Source of the DNA: Chthoniobacterales bacterium
GTDB taxonomy: Bacteria; Verrucomicrobiota; Verrucomicrobiia; Chthoniobacterales; UBA10450
NCBI GenBank assembly: GCA_013695925.1
Contig: JACCZO010000355.1
Location: 1 to 7,875 of the forward strand
Reading direction: 5' to 3'
Length of the DNA stretch: 7,875 nucleotides
Both the position numbers and the translations under genes were made by a program. Of this stretch, positions 1 through 5,839 are shown in pieces. Position 1 is the stretch's first letter, and each line of letters opens with the position of its first letter. The notes under the pieces are model-generated. The model ran no database searches. It saw only the letters and a list, made by a program, of their open reading frames with translations, and was not told the DNA's origin.

Positions 1-129
1 GCGGCTTCCCAGACGGGCACGACACGGCGCCAGGAGCCGGTCGATCGTCGCCGGACTGACTGCCAGCAGCCTTTCGCGCAGCGCCTGGGGAAGCGCTCCT
101 TGGCGCCGCTCGTAATGCGGGAGCCAGGC
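1..129 (-). mobile_element. Transposase/integrase fragment joined to the M20 gene
   Basis: Read on the minus strand this stretch encodes WLPHYERRQGALPQALRERL followed by LAVSPATIDRLLAPCRARLG. The pattern L-P-x-x-L-R-x-x-L-L-x-x-SPATIDRLL-x-P is what I know from the N-terminal region of rve/DDE transposases of the ISNCY-like 'integrase catalytic region' group, just ahead of the catalytic core. No start codon of its own is present: the reading frame enters directly from the M20 peptidase. The fragment runs off the left edge, so whether the catalytic core follows cannot be seen. It is therefore either a truncated transposase left by a deletion or recombination event, or an assembly join. Family assignment is from recalled motif similarity only. 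Confidence 0.6.
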
Positions 130-1608
130 GAAGAGCGCCGCATAGACCTCAATTCCATCCCAGAGATTCTGCAGCCGCAGATTCTCATCATTCGAGTGCT
201 GGTTATCGTCATGGTTTGCAATCGGCAAGCCAATCACCGGAGTGTCGTCAGGCTGCTGAAACAGGTACATCGGGATGCTGCCGCCCACCGTCGGAAGCCG
301 CACCGGCTCTTGCCCCGCGGCGGTCATGAGCGCTGCGATCTCGCGCGAGAGCGGCAGATCAAGCGAAGTGCGCGCGGGCGGATAACCCGCGCCGCACGAT
401 CTTCGGATGTTTCATCCGGGTCGGGGCGTCGGGCGTCTCGTGCACCACCCTGTAGCCCTGGGCTTCGAGGTGCCGTTCTACCAGCGGCTTGACCGAATCC
501 GGGGTCTCGTTAGGCACGAGCCGGAAGTCGATCGAAGCCCGCGCCTCGGGCTGGATCGTGTTCGAGGCTTTTTCGCCGACGTGGCCCGCTTCGATGCCGC
601 GCACGTTGAGCGCGGGCAGGAGCAGCCGCTTGTTCAGGGATTGGCCGTTGCCTTCCGTCGCCCCAATCTGAAATTCGCGTCGCAGGTCCGCCTCGACATT
701 CGGGATTTTCGCGAGGGCGGCGTCCTCGGCTTCGCTCGTTGTCTTGACGTCATCGTAGAATCCCTCGATCAGGATGCGGCCGTTTACGTCCCGCATGGAA
801 TCGAGCAGGTGCGTCAGCCTAACGATGGGATTCGAGACCCAGTTCCCGTAATGGCCGTCGTGCAGCCCCTTTACCGGGCCATAGACCGTCAGTTCCAGAT
901 CGATCGTGCCGCGCGCCCCGAAGAAGAGTTCCATCTGGCGGCTCTGGTGCACCGGTCCGTCGCAAAGCACCCAGGCATCGGGCCGCAAAATCTTGGGATA
1001 ATTTTCGAGGTATTGCGCAAGGTGCGGTGAGCCCGCCTCCTCCTCGCCTTCGAAGACGAAGCGCAAGTTGACGGACGGCTTTATCCCGTTTGCCTTCAGG
1101 GCGTCGAGCGCGGCCAGCATGCCGATGATCGGCGCCTTGTCATCGCCCGCCGCGCGCGCGTAAAGGCGCCATTCCGGGTCGATTGTTTTCGCCGTTTTCC
1201 AGTCGACGTCGTTTCCCTCGCCGTCGCGCATGACCGGTTTCCACGGGTCGCTTTTCCATTTCGCGGGATCGACCGGCTGACCATCGTAATGGGCGTAAAA
1301 GGCGATCGTGCGTTTCGCACCCGGCGTAACGAGATCGCCAACCACGATGGGCGACCCGCCTTCGACCGTGAGCAACTGCGTCGTTAGGCCACGTTTCTCG
1401 AGCAGCCCCCGAATCGCTGCGGCGTTGCGCTGAATATTCGGCTTGTCGCTCGCAGGTTGGGAATGGCGAGCAACTCGGAAAACTGGCGCAGAATTTCCTT
1501 CTCATTTCCCTGTCGCCATTCACGCGCTTGTTGCGCGAGTGCGGCGGAATCAACGCCGCACAAGCTGCCGCAGGTGAAAAGGCTGATTACAACCAGGGTA
1601 GTTTTCAT
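130..1608 (-). pseudogene. Secreted M20/M25/M40-family metallopeptidase (dipeptidase-like), frame-broken
   Basis: A zinc-dependent exported peptidase of the M20 family, expected to cleave dipeptides or short peptides in the periplasm. It starts at ATG 1608 with a hydrophobic signal peptide ending ALA|QQ near residue 26. With frames joined, the family landmarks follow in order: YAHYDGQP (about 105-112, first metal-ligand His and Asp), GDDK (about 155, bridging Asp), EGEEEAGS (about 187, catalytic Glu and metal Glu), CDGP, the dimerisation domain, GGSIPMYLF and NHDDNQHSNDENL (late metal His). Length is about 490 codons, normal for the family. Two frame breaks interrupt it: a one-base loss near 1453 (between AIPNL and ASDKPNI) and a one-base gain near 388-394 (between KIVR and AGYPPART). 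No in-frame stops occur apart from those caused by the shifts. The C-terminal NLWDGIEVYAALF lacks a stop and runs into a transposase fragment. Recent decay or sequence error are both possible. Confidence 0.85.
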
Positions 1609-1659
1609 TAATTCGCAGACCTTCGTGCTCCCTCCGGCGGTTAAACTGACGCGCAGCAG

Positions 1660-1709
1660 GGTAGCGCAAGCTTCCAGCTTGCGGAAAAGTGCTGGAAGCT
1701 TGCGCTACC
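1660..1709. repeat. REP/inverted-REP pair (BIME-like hairpin)
   Basis: Two perfect 19-base inverted arms (1660-1678 and 1691-1709) surround a 12-base loop. The left unit has the classic REP layout: a GTAG tetranucleotide followed by its own small palindrome, CGCAAGCT-TCC-AGCTTGCG (1661-1683). The right unit is an inverted copy whose inner palindrome is degenerate. REP elements of this form are mobilised by REP-associated tyrosine transposases (RAYT/TnpA_REP). None is encoded here. The hairpin sits between the end of the mgtC-like gene and the start of the M20 gene, where it could act on the transcript as a stabiliser or attenuator. It has no following T-tract on the minus strand, so a classical terminator is not supported. 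Confidence 0.85.
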
Positions 1710-1753
1710 ATCCTCGCGCGAAACCTCGCCCCTCCGCGCGATAGCCTATCGCG

Positions 1754-2192
1754 TTAATCCTCATGTTTCAGTCTGCTGAGGTAGCGCAGGATGAGGAAAT
1801 CGACGAGCGCGAGCAGGACCGCGATCTCATAACGCCCGAGCGCGACCGCCGCGCCGATCGCGCCCACGTTCCAAATGCTCGCGGCCGTGGCGCTTCCTTT
1901 TACATTTCCGTTTTGTTTCAGGATCGCGCCCCGCGCCGATAAAACCGATTCCGGTGACGATGCCCTGCAGGACTCGCGCCTGCGCATCCGGAGCGCCCGC
2001 AAACGCGCTTTCCCCCAGAAGCATGAAGCCGCAGCTCGCCATCGCGACGAGGGGGAAAGTGCGCAATCCCATCACGCGATCTGCCTGCTCACGGTTCCAG
2101 GCAATCGGCAGGGTAAGAAGAAACGCGGCGAAAATCTGACCGAGTTGCCGCGCGCTTTCCGCCCAGTTCCAATCGATCAGCAACAACATCAT
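1754..2192 (-). pseudogene. MgtC/SapB-family inner membrane protein, one frameshift
   Basis: Starts at ATG 2192, one base after the TAA of the S9 gene (TAAGATG), a spacing that suggests translational coupling. After joining frames it is about 145 residues: hydrophobic helices near 12-31, 47-64, 75-90 and 100-135, with the MgtC family landmarks ADRVMGLRTFPLV, GIVTGIGFIGAGAI and GNVKGSATAASIWNVGAIG. Members are small inner-membrane proteins. MgtC itself is a virulence and low-magnesium factor that inhibits the F-type ATP synthase in Salmonella, but most environmental homologues have no tested role. A one-base gain at about 1926-1932, beside a CCCC run, shifts the frame between GFIGAG and AILKQNG. 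It could be a homopolymer-type sequencing error. Both halves are otherwise well conserved, with no other damage. Confidence 0.85.
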
Positions 2193-2193
2193 C

Positions 2194-3566
2194 TTAGCGA
2201 AGTTCCGCGGTCGCTCCCTCGACCTTTTTCCAGGGCTCGGCCCGGCCGCCGAGATGTTTGGCGAGGAATTCCTCCACCCGGCCGTAAAAGTCGCGATTGT
2301 TTTCCGGCCGGGCAAAGCCGTGGCCTTCGTCGGGATACAGCACATAGATCACTTCGCGTTTCGCCTCGCGCAGGCCTTCACCATTCCATTCACGTTCGAG
2401 ATCGTGACCCGCGGATCGTTCTGGCCCTGCCCGATGAGCAAGGGATCGCGAATCTTGTCGACGTGATAGAGCGGCGAGACTTCGCGGTTCAATTTCTCGT
2501 CGTGATCGAAGGCGCCGCCGCGCCGGCGCCAGCGCGCCGTGATGTTCGACCAGTAACTGGCCGATGGTCTCGAAATCAGCTTTGATTTTCGGATCGAGAA
2601 AAACCCAACGCGGCGCGCTGTAGTCGAACTCGACTGCCTGGATGACGTCGGTGACCGGGTCGCGCAGAACGCTCGGTCCATCCCCGAGCCCGCCGTTCGC
2701 GACATCGGCTTGCGGATCTTGCGCGAGCACTTCCAATCGCCTGCCGTCGCGCAAACTCACCCTGACGAGTGCGCCTTTGTCCGATTCAAGCGCGGATTGA
2801 ATGACGAGACTCTTTCCGTCGGGATCAAAGCCTGCGATGAGCGAACCGCCCACCACCTGCCCGGAAAAAAGCGCGCTCTCAAAAGGCATAACGACCAGAT
2901 CGCGCCACGGCTGGTCGACCGCGTCGCGCACCCGCACGATCGAGTTGCCACTTTTGCCGACGAGAGCGGTCGCGCCGCGGATGACGAAATCGTTGTCCGT
3001 CGCCCAGGTCAGGACATCACCCGGGTTGGTCGCCTCGAGCGTGACCGCGCCGGTCTCGAGATCGATCCGATACATGTCGAAGGCCTGGCGATCGCGCAGG
3101 TTAAGCGCGACCAGGACAAAACGTGGATGCTGCAGATCGGTTAGGATATTTTGCGCCCGCACGCCCCTGAACGGCGTCAGGTCGCGCACATTCTTATTCG
3201 TTAGGTCAGCGGAAAGAGGTGATCGACCTCGTCGCCAGCATTGTCCTGCAGGTAAAGGATGTGTTTGCCGTCGCCCGCCCAAGCATACCACTGGATCGGC
3301 CGGTGACTCTCGTTCGTGACCGCGCGCGCATCAGATCCATTGCTCGCGCCGACCCAGACGTTGACGACGCCGTTTTTGTCCGGCGCCAGCCAGGCGAGCT
3401 GCGTGCCATCGGGCGAGAGCTCCGGATGCGAACGTTCCGGGTCTCCGAACATCACCTCTTTTGGAATGAGCGGAGGCAGCTCCTCCGCCCGGACCGCGCC
3501 TCCAGAAAGCAGGAGCAGCGCGGCCGGGAAAAGCGCCCTCGTTCTACCAAACCACTTCGACTTCAT
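2194..3566 (-). pseudogene. S9 prolyl-oligopeptidase-like secreted peptidase lacking its catalytic serine
   Basis: The most likely start is ATG 3566, giving a basic N-terminus, a hydrophobic core and a VRA|EE signal cleavage site near residue 27; ATG 3584 is an in-frame alternative. The N-terminal part reads as the S9 beta-propeller (LSPDGTQLAWLAPD, VRDLTPFRGVRAQ, NPGDVLTWATDNDF, LDPKIKADFE). The C-terminal part is the end of the alpha/beta-hydrolase domain: SYWSNITARW, VSPLYHVDKIRDPLLIGQGQ, NDPRV with the catalytic Asp, and DEGHGFARPEN with the catalytic His. Between them, near 2555-2575, about 200-230 residues expected in the family are absent, including the HGGP region and the GGSYGGYA nucleophile elbow. 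Additional frame breaks lie near 3213-3215 (loss in an A run) and 2374. The product cannot be an active serine peptidase. The 5' end overlaps the vapC toxin gene by 23 bases. Confidence 0.85.
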
Positions 3567-3936
3567 AATCTTTAAAGCGCTCATCCGCCGTCATGATGCC
3601 AAAGTTTTCCGCCTGCGCCTGGGCGATCAGCATCCGGTCGAAAGGATCTTTATGATGCCACGGCAAATCCTGCAGCCGGCGGCAATGGTGGGGCTCGAGC
3701 TGGACTCGGGTCAAACCAATCTGCCGCAATTCACTGAGCAACTCATCATGCCAGGCATCCGGCAGCGCAAACTCGAAACCGCCCCGGCTGAGTTTGAGCG
3801 CGATTTCCCAAAAACTCACGGCAGAATAAACGAGGCGTTGGGTTTTTTCGATTCGGGCGCGCGCCCGCCGCACGAGCCGCGGATCATCCAGCACCATCCA
3901 GAGCAAAGCGTGGGTATCGAGCAGCAGCCCCTTCAC
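3544..3936 (-). CDS. vapC: PIN-domain toxin VapC of a Phd-VapC module
   Basis: A 130-residue PIN-domain ribonuclease, the expected size for this toxin group; VapC toxins cleave specific RNAs, commonly tRNAs. The acidic metal-binding residues are all visible: D7 in LLLDTHALLW, E44 in AVSFWEIALKL, D97 and D100 in HHKDPFDRMLIAQA, and D118 in MTADERF. The start is GTG, overlapping the antitoxin stop by four bases (GTGA), so translation is probably coupled to the antitoxin. Its 3' end overlaps the start of the damaged S9 peptidase gene on the same strand, so that gene may be read from the TA transcript. The frame is intact. VapC is used as a family symbol; target RNA is unknown. Confidence 0.9.
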   Translation of the reverse strand: MKGLLLDTHALLWMVLDDPRLVRRARARIEKTQRLVYSAVSFWEIALKLSRGGFEFALPDAWHDELLSELRQIGLTRVQLEPHHCRRLQDLPWHHKDPFDRMLIAQAQAENFGIMTADERFKDYEVEVVW

Positions 3937-4202
3937 TTCGACGGGAGCGGATCGCCCCGCTGCGGCTGGCGAAAGTCCTGCTCGATCGCCCGGTTCAGCG
4001 TGGCACTGTTAAAGTCTTTCCCCTTCCGTTTCGCCCAATGCCTGAGTCCGCCGAATTTTTGCGAAGGGCGAGCGCTGGCCAGCGCTTCGAGTCGGACGAG
4101 CGGCTTGTCGCGGTTGGCGATCACGACCTCTTCGCCATCGAGCGCCTGGCGGATCAGCCGGGAGAGATGAGTTTTCGCCTCGTGAATGGTGGTCTGCGTC
4201 AT
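3933..4202 (-). CDS. Phd/YefM-family antitoxin
   Basis: An 89-residue antitoxin. The N-terminal DNA-binding fold of Phd/YefM is recognisable in TTIHEAKTHLSRLIRQALDG and EEVVIANRDKPLVRLEAL (residues 4-41), and the C-terminal half is the variable, probably disordered, toxin-binding tail. It neutralises the adjoining PIN toxin and is expected to repress its own promoter by binding the dyads immediately upstream (4212-4230). The start is ATG 4202; there is no Shine-Dalgarno sequence in front of it and the predicted -10 box is only eight bases away. The antitoxin-first order and 4-base overlap with the toxin are typical of the family. Confidence 0.9.
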   Translation of the reverse strand: MTQTTIHEAKTHLSRLIRQALDGEEVVIANRDKPLVRLEALASARPSQKFGGLRHWAKRKGKDFNSATLNRAIEQDFRQPQRGDPLPSK

Positions 4203-4239
4203 TTACGCCAAAGTTAGCTAACTGAGTTAGTCATGTCAA
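4203..4239 (-). promoter_or_regulatory. Promoter and operator of the phd-vapC module
   Basis: On the minus strand a perfect -35 box TTGACA (4239-4234) is followed after 17 bases by TAACTT (4216-4211), a weak -10 that ends eight bases before the antitoxin ATG. Three copies of the half-site AGTTAG/CTAACT lie between and over the boxes (4212-4217, 4218-4223, 4225-4230) in alternating orientation, making the palindromes AGTTAGCTAACT and CTAACTGAGTTAG. This fits an autoregulatory operator for the Phd-type antitoxin, covering the spacer and -10. Boxes were assigned by eye. Confidence 0.7.
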
Positions 4240-4262
4240 CGGGCCGGCCCCTGGCCGAAAGA

Positions 4263-4721
4263 TCACCGCTTGCCTCGTTTGGACGGTATCGTCTGGACAC
4301 CGGTGCAGCCGAGCGCAAACCCCGCGACGCCGTAGAGCATGAGTAAGGCACCGAGCGGCACGAGCCAGACGCCGGTGCCCGGATCGCCATCATAGGTAAC
4401 GAAGCCCCCGAGCAGAAATCCGCCCGGGAGAAGAATCGCCGCCCAGATCAGCGCGAAGGAAACTGAGGGGCGCACCTTTAAACCGTCCACGCCGCGAATC
4501 GTTAGGCCGGCGGCGATGTTAACGAGCGAGAGCATCGTCCCGTGAAAATGACCAAGGGTGAACATGAGCCGGCGCGCTTCGTTCCCGACATCGAGATACC
4601 AGCCGATCTTGAAGCCGTGCATCATCTCGAGCCCGATCCCGAGGCAGACGTAAATCGCCAATGCCCCCCAGCCGAAACGAAGATGCCGATTTGAATAGTT
4701 CACGGAGATTGGAAATGGCAC
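4263..4721 (-). CDS. Uncharacterised four-helix integral membrane protein
   Basis: I do not recognise a named family. The 152-residue product has four clear hydrophobic segments at about 17-36, 51-72, 87-109 and 117-139, with a basic C-terminus (SKRGKR). Conspicuous polar residues sit in or beside helices: H35 (MMHGFKIGWYLDV), H58 and H60 (TLGHFHGTMLSLVN) and the loop TYDGDPGTG. The HxH pair in a membrane helix could bind metal or haem, but this is only a suggestion. The start given is GTG 4721, which abuts the left arm of the repeat hairpin. GTG 4703 is a plausible alternative and neither has a good ribosome-binding site. It has no TA-type features and separates the phd-vapC operon from the divergent parD-mazF-like pair. 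The frame is intact and codon choice looks native. Confidence 0.75.
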   Translation of the reverse strand: MPFPISVNYSNRHLRFGWGALAIYVCLGIGLEMMHGFKIGWYLDVGNEARRLMFTLGHFHGTMLSLVNIAAGLTIRGVDGLKVRPSVSFALIWAAILLPGGFLLGGFVTYDGDPGTGVWLVPLGALLMLYGVAGFALGCTGVQTIPSKRGKR

Positions 4722-4810
4722 ATCCGCAGATGACGCAGATGTCCGCAGATATTGGGGAGCTTCGAGAAATGCTTCATCTTAATCTGCGAAAATCTGCGTA
4801 ATCTGCGGAC
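4722..4810. repeat. Large hairpin built of ATCTGCG repeats
   Basis: The left arm (4722-4750) carries CGCAGAT-type units and the right arm (4781-4810) carries AATCTGCG-type units spaced about ten bases apart. The arms are near-complementary over about 29 bases with a few mismatches and a loop of about 30 bases. Translated, the right arm gives the 'SADYADFRRL' pattern that recurs in spurious ORFs of verrucomicrobial intergenic DNA. It begins at the start codon of the membrane-protein gene, so it would lie in that gene's 5' leader or promoter. Confidence 0.75.
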
Positions 4811-4836
4811 AACCTTGTCTCCAGTCGGCGAAGAAT

Positions 4837-4863
4837 AGCCACAGATTTCACCGATTGCACAGG
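4837..4863. repeat. Interspersed repeat of the CAGATT/CCGATT type
   Basis: The unit ACAGATTTCACCGATTGCAC matches, with one mismatch over 21 bases (4837-4857), the inverted copy at 6744-6764. Together with the adjacent hairpin it fills most of the gap left of the small ORF and the parD-like gene. Confidence 0.75.
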
Positions 4864-4866
4864 TTG

Positions 4867-5022
4867 ATGAGTGAAGCCACGGATGCGGAGCGCAAGAAGA
4901 TGGAATACGTCAGCGCGAGCCTTTTCGATCCCGCGCCCGGTTCTCATGCGCCGATCTACTCCGGGGAGCACCCCTGCGGCCCCGCGTTCCGATCTCGTGA
5001 GCCGCTAGACGTTCTCCATTAG
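4867..5022 (+). CDS. Possible small hypothetical protein, 51 residues
   Basis: An ATG-started frame ending in TAG at 5020-5022, predicted to give a soluble peptide of 51 residues beginning MSEATDAERKKMEYVSASLF and rich in Pro, Ser and Gly in its second half. Support is limited: an AGG lies a few bases before the ATG, third positions are mostly G or C as in neighbouring genes, and the frame fills the only non-repeat DNA in this gap. I recognise no family. It ends just before the parD-like gene and overlaps that gene's predicted -35 and the start of the spacer. It may be a gene remnant or a chance frame. Confidence 0.3.
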   Translation: MSEATDAERKKMEYVSASLFDPAPGSHAPIYSGEHPCGPAFRSREPLDVLH

Positions 5023-5034
5023 TTGGCCTACACT
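5006..5034 (+). promoter_or_regulatory. Promoter of the parD-mazF-like module
   Basis: TAGACG (5006-5011) and TACACT (5029-5034), each four of six to the sigma-70 consensus, are separated by exactly 17 bases. The -10 ends six bases before ATG 5041, so the transcript would begin at or very near the start codon. This supports ATG 5041 over the upstream TTG at 5023, which lies inside the promoter. No convincing operator dyad was seen. Confidence 0.5.
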
Positions 5035-5040
5035 GAATGC

Positions 5041-5301
5041 ATGGGTTACGCACTCGCCAAAGAACAGCAAAGTTATGTCAGCCGCCTGGTCAAAGCCGGG
5101 CGCTTCAATAATCAAAGTGAGGCGGTCCGTGAAGCCATTCGACGGATGCAGGCTCAGGAAATGGAATACCTCACCCCGCCGCCTCTCACCACCGCTCAGG
5201 TGAAGTTGATTTACGGCGGCGATTCGCGCCAGGAGTCGGCGGTCGCCGGAGCGGCTTTCCAGGCTTTCCGCGCGGCGGCTCGCCGCGGTTCCAAACCGTG
5301 A
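5041..5301 (+). CDS. ParD-like ribbon-helix-helix antitoxin
   Basis: An 86-residue antitoxin. The N-terminal ribbon-helix-helix DNA-binding domain is clear in MGYALAKEQQSYVSRLVKAG and RFNNQSEAVREAIRRMQAQE (residues 1-40), matching the ParD/CopG-like family. The C-terminal 45 residues form the toxin-binding tail, with Ala- and Arg-rich sequence near the end. It is expected to dimerise, bind its own promoter and block the downstream toxin. Its stop overlaps the GTG start of the toxin by four bases. The partner is a PemK/MazF-like protein, not the ParE toxin usual for ParD. Confidence 0.88.
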   Translation: MGYALAKEQQSYVSRLVKAGRFNNQSEAVREAIRRMQAQEMEYLTPPPLTTAQVKLIYGGDSRQESAVAGAAFQAFRAAARRGSKP

Positions 5302-5621
5302 ATGCCTGGGACATTTTCGAAGCGGACCTCGGGTGGGGCGTTCACCCGGTGGTGATCGTCTCCCATCCCGCGCGCGCGGTGCGGAAGGATTTCGTGGAGG
5401 TGCTGGACTGTTCTTCCCGCCGCGCGGGCCGTCCAGCGCGCGCACACGAAGTCATCCTCGACCAAGCTGATGGGTTGGACTGGGAGACGATTTGCAAGTG
5501 CGACTTGATCATCGCGGTGCCGCGCGGTGTGTTGAAACGGGGGCGCGGCAGCGTTGTTTTGGAGCGACGCCGTCAGATCGTCCGGGCGATTATTGCAACG
5601 CATGGCTGGAACGCGCTCTAA
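5298..5621 (+). CDS. PemK/MazF-like toxin (endoribonuclease family)
   Basis: A 107-residue protein with the MazF/PemK layout: WDIFEADLG (residues 4-12) then VHPVVIVSHP, the first beta strands of the family; a middle segment AHEVILDQADGLDW (49-62) with the LDW-x-x-I-C-KCD pattern (K67, C68, D69); and a last strand-helix LIIAVPRGVLKRGRG. MazF/PemK toxins cleave mRNA or tRNA at short sequences. The GPP-type loop between the first strands is shortened (GWGVHPVV) and I could not assign the usual catalytic Arg and Thr with certainty, so activity is inferred from family membership. It starts with GTG inside the antitoxin stop (GTGA), ensuring coupled translation. The frame is intact and ends at TAA 5619-5621. 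Confidence 0.8.
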   Translation: MNAWDIFEADLGWGVHPVVIVSHPARAVRKDFVEVLDCSSRRAGRPARAHEVILDQADGLDWETICKCDLIIAVPRGVLKRGRGSVVLERRRQIVRAIIATHGWNAL

Positions 5622-5785
5622 AGGGCGCCTTGGCGCGGCGATAAAGTTCCGTGTTCCCGAGTCGCGTTATGCAATTCCAATATCGGATCGCCCAAGGCAC
5701 TCGTCACCCCAGCCTGCGCAAGCGACGGTCCAATCGCCCGGACCACGACCGCATTGTTCGCCACGGCACTCCCGCCCACGATGAG
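5618..5785 (-). pseudogene. Remnant of a verrucomicrobial AIGPSL-domain surface protein
   Basis: The minus-strand frame reads IVGGSAVANNAVVVRAIGPS followed by LAQAGVTSALGDPILELHNA, then unrelated residues to a TAG at 5620-5618. The 'VVVRAIGPSL...GV..AL.DP.LELH' segment is one I know as a repeated domain in large secreted or surface proteins of Chthoniobacter- and Pedosphaera-type Verrucomicrobiota. Only about 40 residues survive. There is no start codon ahead of them, because the adjacent repeat (from about 5790) provides an in-frame TAA. The other end stops at the end of the toxin gene on the opposite strand. It is a scar of a gene displaced by repeat and TA-cassette insertions. Confidence 0.75.
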
Positions 5786-5790
5786 GCGTT

Positions 5791-5820
5791 AATCTGTGCA
5801 AATCTGCGCAATCTGTGGAT
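5791..5820. repeat. Three-unit ATCTGYG repeat
   Basis: Three near-identical units, AATCTGTGCA, AATCTGCGCA and ATCTGTGGAT, follow at ten-base spacing. The block aligns in the same orientation with 4781-4810 and 6650-6670. With the latter copy it brackets the vapB-vapC module (5840-6503) as a direct repeat. It also truncates the AIGPSL remnant on its left. Confidence 0.8.
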
Positions 5821-5839
5821 CGAATGCCTCCCAGCTTTC

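Noticed and set aside
407..1030. A 207-codon plus-strand open frame opposite the M20 gene
   Set aside because: It is the mirror of a high-GC coding strand; the M20 catalytic motifs lie on the minus strand.
3316..4170. A 284-codon open frame on the plus strand opposite the phd-vapC and S9 genes
   Set aside because: It is antisense to well-supported genes, has low-complexity Arg/Ser/Pro-rich sequence and no recognisable domain.
4240..4262. The GGCC-rich inverted repeat after the membrane-protein gene as a terminator
   Set aside because: The stem is only about five base pairs and is not followed by a T-tract on the minus strand.
4774..4971. A 65-codon minus-strand frame ending in SADYADFRRL
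   Set aside because: Its C-terminal part is simply translation of the ATCTGCG repeat, a known source of spurious ORFs.
5023..5040. TTG 5023 as the start of the parD-like antitoxin
   Set aside because: It lies within the predicted promoter, lacks a ribosome-binding site and would add six residues absent from the family's usual N-terminus (MGY...).
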